A stretch of 64,000 nucleotides of DNA from Desulfomicrobium baculatum DSM 4028 (GTDB lineage: Bacteria; Desulfobacterota; Desulfovibrionia; Desulfovibrionales; Desulfomicrobiaceae). Position 1 is the first letter of the stretch, and every line of letters begins with the position of its first letter. The position numbers were made by a program, and so were the translations under genes. Shown piece by piece: positions 33,912-43,031 of the stretch. Location: the NCBI RefSeq assembly GCF_000023225.1, contig NC_013173.1, forward strand, positions 3,350,501-3,414,500, read 5' to 3'. The notes under the pieces were generated by a model, which was given only the letters and a program-made list of their open reading frames with translations, was not told the origin of the DNA and ran no database searches.

Positions 33912-34382
33912 TCAATGCAGGAGGTAAAATCCGAGTTCCTTGTCATACTCGCTCCTGGAAAACTTGGCTCCGATGACCCCGCTGCGGATATTGCGGATCG
34001 AGGCCGTTCGTTGGATGAAATTCTCAGGCGGAGAATCAAGACGAAACCGCACCGTAATCACGTCGCCGATTTGCAGGGCCTCCTGATCTTCTTCAGAAGG
34101 CGATTCAAGGGAAAAGGACAAGCCGCTCAGGGACAAATCGCGCACTTTCATTTCCAGATCCTTTTCAGTTCTGTGCACGTGGCACCATCCGACCAGCGAC
34201 ACGGTTCTGCGATAGTACTCCCTGAATTCGACCAGCATGATCATGCTTTCGCCGCAGCGGCACCGAATCTTGATGCGGCTGTCACGATTCCGATAGGCCG
34301 AGGCATCAAAAGTGGTGGCGAAACCGCAATGGGGGCAATGAAAGACTGCTTTGCCCTGTCTGTCGGCGTAAACTTTTAACAT
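33912..34382 (-). CDS. Zinc-ribbon PilZ-domain protein
   Basis: A 156-residue protein. The N-terminus has CPHC (about residues 15-18) and CRCG (about 42-45), a likely zinc ribbon. A PilZ domain follows with REYYRR (the RxxxR motif) and DLSLSGLSF (the D/NxSxxG motif), so cyclic-di-GMP binding is expected. Start ATG 34382 has AAGGAAGG just upstream; longer readings to 34400 or TTG 34427 lack this. It is the first gene of the minus-strand unit with gspE and the HDOD gene. Its regulatory target is unknown. Confidence 0.88.
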   Translation of the reverse strand: MLKVYADRQGKAVFHCPHCGFATTFDASAYRNRDSRIKIRCRCGESMIMLVEFREYYRRTVSLVGWCHVHRTEKDLEMKVRDLSLSGLSFSLESPSEEDQEALQIGDVITVRFRLDSPPENFIQRTASIRNIRSGVIGAKFSRSEYDKELGFYLLH

Positions 34383-34486
34383 GGCCTTCCTTGAGGACAT
34401 TTTCGGCTTATTGAAGAAACTGAACAAAAAAACGCTACGGCGTCGGAAACGCCATGTAAAGATTTATGGAAGGACCTCGTTTTCGC

Positions 34487-34519
34487 AAAAAAAACCCCCG
34501 ACCTTATGCAAGTCAGGGA
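34487..34519 (-). terminator. Terminator of the thrS-merR translation cluster
   Basis: Hairpin with GC arms (CCCTGAC / GTCGGGG) and a T8 run on the minus strand. The stem overlaps the stop codon region of the MerR gene. Confidence 0.8.
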
Positions 34520-34839
34520 TTTTCAGTCAGCAGGCGGCGAATTTCTTGCAACTCACCCCGGATCGCGTCCAGCGGGGCCCGCACGGAGGCCGCTCCTTCG
34601 AGTTTTTGGCGTGCGCCCTTGATGGTCAATTTTTCAACGTACAGGAGGTGACGAATCTGCTCCAGGACGCGAACATGCTCCTCGGTGTAGTAGCGCTGTC
34701 CCTTGGAGGTCCTGGCCGCGGTCAACTGGGGAAACTCCTCTTCCCAGAAACGCAGCACATACGGTTCCACGCCAAGCCGCCGGGCAACCTGCCCTATGCG
34801 CAAACGTTTTTCAGTGTCGGGCGTAACGGGTTTGAGCAC
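34513..34839 (-). CDS. MerR-family transcriptional regulator downstream of pheT
   Basis: A 108-residue DNA-binding protein with the MerR winged helix (RIGQVARRLGVEPYVLRFWE, RYYTEEHVRVLEQIRHLL) and a short C-terminal helix; there is no metal- or drug-binding domain. Start GTG 34839 has AGGAGGG upstream; the longer reading into pheT is rejected. A MerR gene after pheST is a recurring arrangement in deltaproteobacteria. Target unknown. Confidence 0.9.
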   Translation of the reverse strand: MLKPVTPDTEKRLRIGQVARRLGVEPYVLRFWEEEFPQLTAARTSKGQRYYTEEHVRVLEQIRHLLYVEKLTIKGARQKLEGAASVRAPLDAIRGELQEIRRLLTENP

Positions 34840-34864
34840 GTTCCCTCCTGGCCCGCGAAGCCTG

Positions 34865-37246
34865 TCAGGAAAAACGGACAGACAACCTCTCGACCAGATG
34901 CTGACCAATGCGAAGATTGATTTTTTCCACTTCCTTGTCTTTCAGGGTGCGCTCCGCGTGACGGTACACAAAACGGTAGGTCAGATTGCGTTCCGCGCTC
35001 CCTTCCGGAGCATACACATCGACCAGAAAGACATCCGTAAGCAGCGGTTCCTGCATTTCCTTGACCGTATCAACTACCGCGCCGATTGCAAGACTCTCGG
35101 GCGCGACCAGGGTCATGTCCCGGCGAACCACCGGGAATTTCGGGATCGCCTTGAACGCGACATGCAGGCGCAGGCCCATGAGCAGGTCGAGATCCAGTTC
35201 CGCATACCAGACTTCGCCACGCGCCTGATAGGCGTCGGCCAGATCCTCGCGGATCATGCCGACCCGGCCCACGACCACGTCTCCGGCGCGTACCAGAATC
35301 TCAGGAGCAAGATATGCATGCTCGCCGCCGCGCTCAAAGCTTGCGGCCCCTACTCCGAGGGTCAGAAGGAGGTGCTCCACCAAACCCTTGATGTCGGCAT
35401 ACCCGAAGCGGCCTTCGGGGTACGGGTAGCGCGCGGGAAAACGGCCGCCGTGCAACAGGATGCCAAGACGGTTGTTTTCGCGGGTCAGGGTGTCGCTGCC
35501 CGGGTCCTGCACAAAGGAATGCGCGACCTCGAAGATGCGGATGCGGGTGTTGTCCTGACTCATGTTCTGCCGCAGCGAGCCCAGCATCCCGGGGGCCAGC
35601 TCCGTGCGCAGGACATTCATTTCCTCGCTCAGCGGGTTGAAAATATGCACCCGGCCCTCCAGGGGCAGCCCGCAACGATCCAGATCCGCCGTGCCGACAA
35701 AACTGTAATTCACCACTTCCGCAAGACCTGCGCCCCGGCCCCAGTCCTTGACCTGGCTCAGGAATGCAAAGGTCGGGTCGGCCTTGTCGAGATCGGCAAG
35801 GCTCTTCGTGACCGTGGGCAGAACCGCCTCGATGCGGTCCATTCCGTAGACCCGGGCGACCTCTTCGATGAGATCGACCTCGCGCTCCAGATCCAGCCTG
35901 AAGGATGGCGCAGTGACCTGCCAGGGTTCGCCGGGGGCGACGACGCATCCCAGGCGGGTCAGGGTTTCGCGGCAGAATTCGGGCGACATCTCAACGCCCA
36001 GCAGCCTCGTGGCCTTGGCCGGAGCAAAGGGAATGATCCTGGGCGAGAACGGCCGGGGCTCGGCCTTGGCCACGCCGGGAGCGACCGCGCCGCCGGAGAC
36101 GGCGGCCATGAGACTTGCGGCCCGGTTCATGGCATGGGTGTTCCCGATCTGATCCACGCCGCGCTCGAAGCGGTAGGAGGCGTCGCTGGAAAGTCCCAGA
36201 CGCCGGGCCGTCTTGCGAATGGACGCCGGATCAAAAACCGCGCTCTCCAGCAGCACCGTGGCGCTGCCTGCGCCGATCTCGGAATTGGCTCCACCCATGA
36301 CGCCGGCCAGGGCAACGGGTTGCTCGTCATCCCAGATGAGCACGTCTTTTGCCGTCAAAGTTCTATCCTGGCCGTCAAGGGTGATCAGGGTCATGCCTTC
36401 TTGGGCGCGTTCGACCCGGATGCGGTTCCCGCGCAGCAACTCCCGGTCAAAGGCGTGCAATGGCTGACCGCACTCCATCATCACGTAGTTGGTCACGTCG
36501 ACGATATTGTTGATCGGACGCAGGCCGACGGCCAGGAGGCGATATCTGAGCCAGTCGGGGCTGGGCGCGATCTTCACGTCCCGGATCAGGCGAGCCTGAT
36601 AGAGAGGACACAGCTCGGCGTCCGGCTCGATGGCGAAGCCTGCGAAGGGTTCCCCGCTTTCAGCCAGCTCAGCCTGCGGAATCGTCAAGGGCAGACCGAA
36701 GGCGGCCGCCACTTCCCGGGCCAGACCAAGAACCGAAAGACAGTCCGCGCGGTTGGGGGTGATGCTCACGTCCAGCACAACCTGATCAAGGCCCAGAGCG
36801 TCGCAGATGGGGGTGCCGGGAACAAGCGCCTGATCCAGGACCATGATGCCCTCATGCCCCTCGCCCAGGGCGAGCTCACGCTCGGAGCAGATCATGCCGC
36901 AGGACGGCTCGCCGCGCAGCTTGGCCTTCTTGATCACAAGGCCGCCGGGCATGGTCGTGCCCACGGGGGCGACGGGCACTTTCTGACCGGCGGCAACGTT
37001 GGGAGCACCGCAAACGATGTCGAGGATCTCGCCCGTGCCGATATCCACCTTGCAGACCGAAAGATGGTCCGAAGACGGATGCACGGCCCTCTCAAGGACA
37101 TGCCCGACCACGATCTTCTCCAGGGCGGCGAAGGGATTGGCTATTTCCTCCACCTCCAGACCGAGCATGGTCAACCTGTCACCCAACGCCTTGACGTCCC
37201 CTTCATAGGGCACGAATTCCCGCAACCAGTTCAAGCTTAGCAGCAT
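34865..37246 (-). CDS. pheT: Phenylalanyl-tRNA synthetase beta subunit
   Basis: A 793-residue subunit of the alpha2-beta2 enzyme that charges tRNA-Phe. The N-terminal EMAP/tRNA-binding-like domain (VGHVLERAVHPSSDHLSVCKVD, CGAPNVAAGQ), B3/B4 editing region (MECGQPLHAFD), B5, core and C-terminal FDX-ACB anticodon-binding domain (AIPKFPVVRRDMTLVAPESL) are present and full length. AAGG precedes ATG 37246, 19 bases after pheS. Confidence 0.97.
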   Translation of the reverse strand: MLLSLNWLREFVPYEGDVKALGDRLTMLGLEVEEIANPFAALEKIVVGHVLERAVHPSSDHLSVCKVDIGTGEILDIVCGAPNVAAGQKVPVAPVGTTMPGGLVIKKAKLRGEPSCGMICSERELALGEGHEGIMVLDQALVPGTPICDALGLDQVVLDVSITPNRADCLSVLGLAREVAAAFGLPLTIPQAELAESGEPFAGFAIEPDAELCPLYQARLIRDVKIAPSPDWLRYRLLAVGLRPINNIVDVTNYVMMECGQPLHAFDRELLRGNRIRVERAQEGMTLITLDGQDRTLTAKDVLIWDDEQPVALAGVMGGANSEIGAGSATVLLESAVFDPASIRKTARRLGLSSDASYRFERGVDQIGNTHAMNRAASLMAAVSGGAVAPGVAKAEPRPFSPRIIPFAPAKATRLLGVEMSPEFCRETLTRLGCVVAPGEPWQVTAPSFRLDLEREVDLIEEVARVYGMDRIEAVLPTVTKSLADLDKADPTFAFLSQVKDWGRGAGLAEVVNYSFVGTADLDRCGLPLEGRVHIFNPLSEEMNVLRTELAPGMLGSLRQNMSQDNTRIRIFEVAHSFVQDPGSDTLTRENNRLGILLHGGRFPARYPYPEGRFGYADIKGLVEHLLLTLGVGAASFERGGEHAYLAPEILVRAGDVVVGRVGMIREDLADAYQARGEVWYAELDLDLLMGLRLHVAFKAIPKFPVVRRDMTLVAPESLAIGAVVDTVKEMQEPLLTDVFLVDVYAPEGSAERNLTYRFVYRHAERTLKDKEVEKINLRIGQHLVERLSVRFS

Positions 37247-37265
37247 GGCAAAACCTTATGTTCGC

Positions 37266-38309
37266 TCAGGCGAATTGCCGGAGGAACCGCAGATCGTTCT
37301 CGAAAAACATGCGCAGATCGCCGATGCCGTATTTGAGCATGGCGATGCGCTCGACGCCCAGACCGAAGGCAAAGCCCGTATAGATTTCCGGGTCGTAGCC
37401 GACTTTGCGGAACACGGCCGGATCGACCATCCCGCACCCGAGGATCTCCACCCAGCCCGTCTCCTTGCACACGCGGCACGGCTCGCCGTTCACCTTGCCC
37501 TTGCCGCCGCAGATCACGCAGCTGATGTCCACCTCGGCGCTGGGCTCGGTAAAGGGAAAAAAACTCGGGCGAAAACGGACCTTGGTGTCGTGACCGAACA
37601 CGTTCTGCACAAAGGCGGTCAAGATGCCCCGCAGATCGGCCATGGTCACATGCGTGTCCACGAGAAGTCCCTCGACCTGATGAAACATGGGGGTGTGGGT
37701 GATGTCCGAATCCCGGCGATAGACCTTGCCCGGCGCGATGACGCCCAGCGGCGGCTTGCGGGCCAGCATGGTCCGCACTTGCAAGGGCGAAGTGTGGGTG
37801 CGCAGCAGGATCGAATCCGAAATGTACAGGGTGTCCTGCATGTCGCGGGCGGGATGTTCGGGGGGAAGGTTGAGCGCTTCAAAATTGTTGAAGTCGTTCT
37901 CCACTTCCGGTCCGGACACGACCTCGAAACCGAGGCTCGTGAACACCGCGCAGATTTCGCGGGTGACCAGGGTCACGGGATGCAGCGAGCCCAGATCCGG
38001 CTTCCAGGACGGCACCGAGGCGTCAAACGCGCCCAGAGCCTGCTCCCGTGCGCGGGACTTCAAGGCGGCTACCTGCTCTTCCCACAGGGACGTCATGGCG
38101 ACCTTGACCTGATTGGCGGCCTTGCCCGCAGCCGGACGCTCTTCAGGGCCCAGTGCGGTCAAACCGGACATCAGATCGGCCAGGAGGCCCTTGCGCCCGA
38201 GAAAACGAACGCGCAGTTCCTCCAACTCTTCCAATGAAGAAGCCTGGCCCAGGGCTTCATTAAGCTCCGGGACCAGGCTTTCAAGCTTGCGAATAATATC
38301 GTTAGCCAC
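37266..38309 (-). CDS. pheS: Phenylalanyl-tRNA synthetase alpha subunit
   Basis: The 347-residue catalytic subunit. The N-terminal coiled coil is followed by class II motifs ([58 protein letters not shown]). A Cys4 insert CVICGGKG...CRVC sits between two catalytic strands, as in some Gram-positive enzymes. Start is GTG 38309, which overlaps the rplT TAG by one base (TAGTG), with AAGG upstream. The ATG 38339 reading would lie inside rplT. Confidence 0.96.
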   Translation of the reverse strand: MANDIIRKLESLVPELNEALGQASSLEELEELRVRFLGRKGLLADLMSGLTALGPEERPAAGKAANQVKVAMTSLWEEQVAALKSRAREQALGAFDASVPSWKPDLGSLHPVTLVTREICAVFTSLGFEVVSGPEVENDFNNFEALNLPPEHPARDMQDTLYISDSILLRTHTSPLQVRTMLARKPPLGVIAPGKVYRRDSDITHTPMFHQVEGLLVDTHVTMADLRGILTAFVQNVFGHDTKVRFRPSFFPFTEPSAEVDISCVICGGKGKVNGEPCRVCKETGWVEILGCGMVDPAVFRKVGYDPEIYTGFAFGLGVERIAMLKYGIGDLRMFFENDLRFLRQFA

Positions 38310-38662
38310 TAGTTCGCCTTGGATTTTACCATTTGGCACAAGGCGGCAAAGGCGTCTTTTTCATAGACAGCCATGTCGGCCAGGGCCTTCCGGTTAAGAT
38401 TGATTTCGGCGAGCTTCAAACCATGCATGAAACGATTGTAGGTCAAACCGTATTCACGCACGCCGGCGTTGATGCGCACGATCCACAGTCTCCGAAATGC
38501 GCGCTTCTTCTGCTTTCTGTCGCGATAAGCGAAGCACAAGGCGCGTTCAACGGTTTCTCGGGCGGTGCGGTACAGCTTGCTGCGTGCTCCGCGATAGCCC
38601 TTGGCCAGGGCCAAGTACTTTTTGTGCCTTCTGTGGGCAGTCTTTCCTCTTTTTACTCTCAT
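38309..38662 (-). CDS. rplT: 50S ribosomal protein L20
   Basis: A 117-residue basic protein that binds 23S rRNA early in assembly. The MRVKRG start, [17 protein letters not shown] and [12 protein letters not shown] segments are characteristic. AAGGAGA precedes ATG 38662. In many bacteria L20 represses its own operon by binding the rpmI leader; a foldable leader is present upstream of rpmI here. Confidence 0.97.
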   Translation of the reverse strand: MRVKRGKTAHRRHKKYLALAKGYRGARSKLYRTARETVERALCFAYRDRKQKKRAFRRLWIVRINAGVREYGLTYNRFMHGLKLAEINLNRKALADMAVYEKDAFAALCQMVKSKAN

Positions 38663-38739
38663 GATCTTCTCCTTTCGCAATCAGGCATAGTGGGAAATGA
38701 CTATACGCTGAGTCGTTCCGTCCCGGCACAATGCCGGAA

Positions 38740-38940
38740 CTAGAAAATGTACGGTACCATACGACGAATCGCGCCGACACAGGACTGGGCAGTCATGGTG
38801 GACTGACGCAGCTGTCTTTTGCGCTTCGCGGATTTCTTGGTCAGGATGTGGCGCATGTTGGCGTGGCTTCTTTTGACCTTGCCAGTGCCCGTGACCCGAA
38901 AACGTTTGGCCGCACTTCTGTTGGTTTTCACCTTTGACAT
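38740..38940 (-). CDS. rpmI: 50S ribosomal protein L35
   Basis: A 66-residue basic protein ([35 protein letters not shown]), complete and of usual length. GAGGAGG precedes the ATG. It sits between infC and rplT as in most bacteria. Confidence 0.97.
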   Translation of the reverse strand: MSKVKTNRSAAKRFRVTGTGKVKRSHANMRHILTKKSAKRKRQLRQSTMTAQSCVGAIRRMVPYIF

Positions 38941-38990
38941 AGTTCCTCCTCAAACAGACTTGAATGGCCGCGTGAGCGACCGGCAATACT

Positions 38991-39045
38991 GCTCCCTCCC
39001 GCCAATGTGGCGGGAAATTTTTCTAAATAAGGCGGCAGAGGGAGC
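38991..39045 (-). promoter_or_regulatory. Leader between infC and rpmI with mutually exclusive stems
   Basis: Starting at the infC stop, the RNA can form a short local hairpin (CCCGCCA / TGGCGGG). Alternatively it can form a longer stem in which GCTCCCTC plus CCGCC near the infC stop pairs with GGCGG plus GAGGGAGC. Both use the same GGCGG, so they exclude one another. No T-run follows, so translation control rather than termination is likely; L20 autoregulation of rpmI-rplT is the natural candidate (inference from other bacteria). Confidence 0.55.
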
Positions 39046-39567
39046 TTATTTCTTGGGAAGCCCTGCCAGCAGGAGAAACATGGTCCGGCCTTCGACTCGG
39101 GAGGTCTGCTCGACCTTGGCGACATCGGAGACCATCTCCACGATCCGGTCCAGAATGACCTGCCCTCGATCCTTGTGCGCCATTTCGCGGCCACGGAAAA
39201 ACACGGTCACCTTGCAGCGGTCTCCGTCCTCGATAAACCTTCTGATGTGCTTGATCTTGGTCATCAAGTCATGATCGTCGGTGTGCGGGCGGAATTTGAT
39301 TTCCTTGACCTGAATCTGGGTCTGACGCTTCTTGGCTTCCTGTGACTTTTTCTTTTCCTCGTAGAGGTACTTGCCGTAGTCCATAATTTTACAGACCGGC
39401 GGCTTGGCGTTGGGCGCCACTTCAACCAGATCAAGTCCCTTTGCTTCGGCCTGTTCCAAGGCCTCGGGCACGGTCATGATACCTAGCTGATTCCCATCAT
39501 CTCCAACAACCCGGATTTCCTTGGCCCTGATTTGCTTGTTCCGGCGGGCCTTAGCAGCTGAAAGAAT
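39046..39567 (-). CDS. infC: Translation initiation factor IF-3 with AUU start
   Basis: A 173-residue factor that prevents subunit joining and checks the start codon. The first ATG in frame (39477) would remove the conserved N-terminal domain; translating upstream gives [17 protein letters not shown] and D-D-G-N-Q before that ATG. The only start that fits is ATT at 39567, with GGAGG eight bases upstream inside the thrS end, and an in-frame stop lies six bases above. AUU starts in infC are a conserved autoregulatory device. The gene overlaps thrS by 17 bases. Confidence 0.95.
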   Translation of the reverse strand: MLSAAKARRNKQIRAKEIRVVGDDGNQLGIMTVPEALEQAEAKGLDLVEVAPNAKPPVCKIMDYGKYLYEEKKKSQEAKKRQTQIQVKEIKFRPHTDDHDLMTKIKHIRRFIEDGDRCKVTVFFRGREMAHKDRGQVILDRIVEMVSDVAKVEQTSRVEGRTMFLLLAGLPKK

Positions 39568-41485
39568 ATCTCATTCCTCCATGTTTAAATGGTTTTTCGC
39601 ATTCCTGCCGCAAGTGGTCGGCAAACGCATCGACGGACATGACGCCCAGATTGTTGCCACCCAGCATGCGCACGTTGACGCAGGCCTGCTCGACTTCCTG
39701 ATCCCCAATGACCAGCGCATACGGAACTTTTTCCATCTGCGCCTCACGCACCTTGTATCCCAGCTTCTCGTTGCGCAGATCGAGTTCCACGCGCACTCCC
39801 TCCCGCTGCAACGCGTCCTGGCACTTGCGGGCGAATTCGTCGTGGTTGTCGGTCACTGTCAATATGCGGGCCTGGACAGGCGCAAGCCATGCCGGAAAAG
39901 CTCCGGCGAAATGTTCGGTCAGAATGCCGATGAAACGCTCCACCGAACCCATGATGGCGCGATGCACCATGACAGGACGGTGCCGCTCGCCATCTTCGCC
40001 CACGTATAACAAGTCAAAACGATCCGGCAAGGTGAAATCGACCTGGATGGTCGAACACTGCCACTGCCTGCCCAGGCAGTCGCGCAGCTTGACGTCGATC
40101 TTGGGACCGTAGAAGGCGCCGTCGCCCTCGTTGATCGTATACGGAAGCTCCATCTGGCCCATGGCGTCCATAAGGGCGCTCGTGGCGCGCTCCCAGTCCG
40201 CGTCGGAACCGATGGATTTCTCGGGCCGGGTGCTGATTTCCATGGAATATTCGAAGCCGAAGACGCCCATGAGATCCTGAATCCAGGTCATGACGCCCTT
40301 GATCTCGTCCAGAAGCTGGTCAGGACGGCAGATGATGTGCGCGTCGTCCTGGGTGAACTGGCGCACGCGCATGAGCCCGTGCAGCACGCCGGACAGCTCG
40401 TGACGATGCACGACGCCGAACTCGAACAGGCGGACAGGCAGGTCGCGGTAGCTACGCTGGCTGGTGTTGTAGATCAGCATGTGCGCCACGCAGTTCATGG
40501 GCTTGACCCCGTAAGGCACCTCGTCGATCTCCGTGAAATACATGTTCTCACGGTAGTTGGCGTAATGGCCGGAGGTCTCCCACAGGTCGCGCTTCAAAAT
40601 CTGGGGGGTGCGCACGATGCCGTAGCCGCGGCGGATCATTTCCTTGTTCACGAAATCTTCGAGAATAGTCCGCACCAGGCCGCCCTTGGGATGCCAGTAG
40701 GCCATGCCCGCGCCGCCGCGTTCATGGAAACTGAACAGGTCGAGCTGGGGGCCGAGCTTGCGGTGGTCGCGCTTCTTGGCTTCCTCGATCATGGCCAGGT
40801 GGGCCTTTAATTCCTTGGGGGTGGCGAAGGCGGTGCCGTAGATGCGCTGCAGCATGGGACGCTTCGAATCCCCGCGCCAGTAGGCACCGGCCACGGAGGT
40901 CAGCTTCACGGCCTGCAGAAACCCGGTCGAGGGCAGGTGCGGACCGCGGCAGAGGTCCACGAAATTGCCGTGACGATAGAGAGAGACCTGATCGGCGCCA
41001 AGGTCATCTATGATTTCAAGCTTGTATGTTTCGCCCATGGAGGCAAAAAGCGCCCTCGCCTCGACAGCGCTCATTTCCTCGCGGGAAAAAGGCTGGTTCG
41101 CGACCACGGACGCCGTCATGCGCGCCTCGATCTTTTCCAGATCTTCGGGAGTGAACGGACGCTCGAAATCGAAATCGTAATAAAAGCCGCTCTCGACATC
41201 GGGACCGATGGTCACCTTGGCGGAGGGGAACAGTTCCTTGACCGCTTCAGCCATGACGTGGGCGGCGCTGTGGCGCAGCACGCTCAGCCCCTCGGCCGAT
41301 TCCAGAAACACGGGCTCCATGACGGCGGTTCCGGCGGGCACCGGGCGAGCCAAATCGAGCAGCGCCCCGTCGCAAACGCAGGCCACCGCGGACTTCATCT
41401 TCTTGCCGGAGAGGACAGCGCGCAACACATCCGCGCATGTCTGACCAGCCTGAACCTCGACGTCTTGCCCTTGTATCTGAACCAT
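39551..41485 (-). CDS. thrS: Threonyl-tRNA synthetase
   Basis: A 644-residue class II synthetase. It has a TGS domain at the N-terminus, an editing domain with [11 protein letters not shown] and later CRGPH, a catalytic core (motif 2 [23 protein letters not shown]) and a C-terminal anticodon-binding domain (GLRNEKLG-like [14 protein letters not shown]). Start ATG 41485 has GGCAGGG upstream; the longer frame runs into the tRNA-Val gene and is rejected. It is the first protein gene of the translation cluster. Confidence 0.97.
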   Translation of the reverse strand: MVQIQGQDVEVQAGQTCADVLRAVLSGKKMKSAVACVCDGALLDLARPVPAGTAVMEPVFLESAEGLSVLRHSAAHVMAEAVKELFPSAKVTIGPDVESGFYYDFDFERPFTPEDLEKIEARMTASVVANQPFSREEMSAVEARALFASMGETYKLEIIDDLGADQVSLYRHGNFVDLCRGPHLPSTGFLQAVKLTSVAGAYWRGDSKRPMLQRIYGTAFATPKELKAHLAMIEEAKKRDHRKLGPQLDLFSFHERGGAGMAYWHPKGGLVRTILEDFVNKEMIRRGYGIVRTPQILKRDLWETSGHYANYRENMYFTEIDEVPYGVKPMNCVAHMLIYNTSQRSYRDLPVRLFEFGVVHRHELSGVLHGLMRVRQFTQDDAHIICRPDQLLDEIKGVMTWIQDLMGVFGFEYSMEISTRPEKSIGSDADWERATSALMDAMGQMELPYTINEGDGAFYGPKIDVKLRDCLGRQWQCSTIQVDFTLPDRFDLLYVGEDGERHRPVMVHRAIMGSVERFIGILTEHFAGAFPAWLAPVQARILTVTDNHDEFARKCQDALQREGVRVELDLRNEKLGYKVREAQMEKVPYALVIGDQEVEQACVNVRMLGGNNLGVMSVDAFADHLRQECEKPFKHGGMRYSFSC

Positions 41486-41541
41486 AATGCCCTGCCTCAC
41501 AAACACGATAGGGAGGCTGTGCCTCCCTATGAGTTCTTTTT

Positions 41542-41616
41542 TGGTAGGCGCGAGGAGGGTCGAACTCCTGACCCCTTGCACGTCAAGCAAGTGCTCTCCC
41601 ACTGAGCTACGCACCT
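41542..41616 (-). tRNA. tRNA-Val (anticodon GAC)
   Basis: 75 bases with encoded CCA. The acceptor stem AGGTGCG pairs with CGCGCCT (one G-U). D-arm GCTC...GAGC, anticodon stem CTTGC/GCAAG with loop TTGACGT (anticodon GAC, codon GUC), and T-arm CAGGAGTTCGACCCTCCT are clear. It lies 56 bases upstream of thrS on the same transcript. Confidence 0.96.
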
Positions 41617-41630
41617 AAATGGAGAGCCGC

Positions 41631-41659
41631 ATATATCTTCGCTTTTCGACTCCTGTCAA
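41631..41659 (-). promoter_or_regulatory. Promoter of the tRNA-Val-thrS-infC-rpmI-rplT-pheST cluster
   Basis: Consensus TTGACA (41659-41654), 17-base spacer, ATATAT (41636-41631; TATATG one base on is the alternative). The -10 ends 14 bases before the tRNA 5' end. Best sigma70 match in the window. Confidence 0.7.
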
Positions 41660-41896
41660 TATCTCTTTTGCATGTTGCGCATTTTTTTTGAAACTTTTCC
41701 AGAAAGCCTGCCTCTCACGGCCGGCCGCAAGAAGCGCGAGCTGCGAATCCTTTTCCTTATCCATAGTAATGTTCCGAAACACGAGCCCGAGGTACGCGTC
41801 CCGCTCCGGGGACGCGCGTTCACGGATGCGCCAGGATCCTTTGCATTCCCGCCGATTTCAGCTATCCTGCCAGGACATCCCTCAACTCCACACCCC

Positions 41897-43030
41897 ATGG
41901 CGAACACAGTGAAAGACACGACCCCCTGCATCCTCATCGTCGATGACGAACCGCTCAATATACGGCTCCTTGATATCGTCCTCAAAAAGAACGGATATCG
42001 CACCCTGTCCTGCACCAGCGGCCCCGAGGCCAGGGCACTCGCGGCCGAGCACTCCCCCGACCTCATCCTGCTCGACGTGCTGATGCCCGATGAAGACGGC
42101 TACGCCACCTGCGCGCTCCTGAAGCAGCAATCGCAGACTTCCGACATCCCGATCATTTTCATCTCCGCCCTGACGGACACGTCGAGCAAAGTCCGGGGCC
42201 TGGAAGTGGGCGGGGTCGATTTCATCTCCAAGCCCTTCGAAAAGGCGGAAGTCCTGGCCAGAGTCAAGGTGCACCTGAAGCTGCGCTTCACCTACCGCGC
42301 CCTCATCGAAGCCCAGGCCCAACGCCTGGCCCAGGTCCAGGACGCACAGCAGGCCCTGCTGGTCCTGCCCGCGGAATTGCCCGAGGCGGGGTTCGCAGTG
42401 CGTTATGAACCGGTCCTTGAGGCGGGCGGAGATTTTTATGACGTGCTGCATGTCGGCGGGACGACCTTCGACTACGTCGTGGCCGACGTCAGCGGACACG
42501 ACCTCGGCACATCCTACATCACCTCGGCCCTGAAGGCCCTGCTCAGCCAGAACTGCAATCTGGTCACCTCCCCGGCGGAGAGTCTGACCATGATCAACAG
42601 CGTCCTCTGCCGCATCCTGACCGGCGGCACCCACATCACGGCCGGTTTCGCCCGCCTGAACCGCGAGCAGCGGACCCTGCGCTACATCAACGCCGGACAC
42701 CCCTCGCCCGTTCTGGTTCGGGCCGGGGGAGGAATTGAAATCCCGCAACCCTCCGGGGACATCCTGGGCGTCTTCGATGCCGTCTGGTTCGAAGCCCTGG
42801 AACTCTCGGTGCAGCCCGGCGACCGGCTGTTCATGTATACGGATGGGCTCATCGAAGGTTTCGGAGACAAGAAGATGACGCGGGAGGACGGACAGGCCCG
42901 ACTCTGCGCGATCTGCGAAGCGTACCGGAACCTGCCCCTGGCGCAGGCCGTGAACGCAATCCACGAAGCCCTCGCCGTGCCGGGGGCGCCACGGGAAGAT
43001 GACACCATCCTCCTTGCTCTGGAGGTCTGA
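41897..43030 (+). CDS. Response regulator with PP2C-type (RsbU-like) phosphatase domain
   Basis: A 377-residue protein. The receiver domain (residues about 10-130) has IVDDEP, the phospho-acceptor in LLDVLMPDEDG and Lys in ISKPFE. After a helical linker comes an SpoIIE/RsbU-type phosphatase with metal-binding motifs GGDFYDV, VADVSGHDLG, GDRLFMYTDGLIE and the final EDDTILL. Such proteins dephosphorylate an anti-anti-sigma factor in partner-switching circuits. The RsbW-like kinase gene starts directly after its stop. No STAS-domain gene is next to it. No good ribosome-binding site is seen before ATG 41897, so the start is the least certain part. Confidence 0.9.
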   Translation: MANTVKDTTPCILIVDDEPLNIRLLDIVLKKNGYRTLSCTSGPEARALAAEHSPDLILLDVLMPDEDGYATCALLKQQSQTSDIPIIFISALTDTSSKVRGLEVGGVDFISKPFEKAEVLARVKVHLKLRFTYRALIEAQAQRLAQVQDAQQALLVLPAELPEAGFAVRYEPVLEAGGDFYDVLHVGGTTFDYVVADVSGHDLGTSYITSALKALLSQNCNLVTSPAESLTMINSVLCRILTGGTHITAGFARLNREQRTLRYINAGHPSPVLVRAGGGIEIPQPSGDILGVFDAVWFEALELSVQPGDRLFMYTDGLIEGFGDKKMTREDGQARLCAICEAYRNLPLAQAVNAIHEALAVPGAPREDDTILLALEV

Positions 43031-43031
43031 C

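Noticed and set aside
32151-34379. 742-residue open frame on the plus strand
   Set aside because: Antisense to the GspE-family ATPase and the PilZ gene, which both have intact motifs.
34703-37240. 845-residue open frame on the plus strand
   Set aside because: Antisense of pheT; no domain found.
41619-41912. 97-residue open frame between tRNA-Val and the phosphatase gene
   Set aside because: Starts inside the tRNA promoter region, has no ribosome-binding site and a composition unlike real proteins here.
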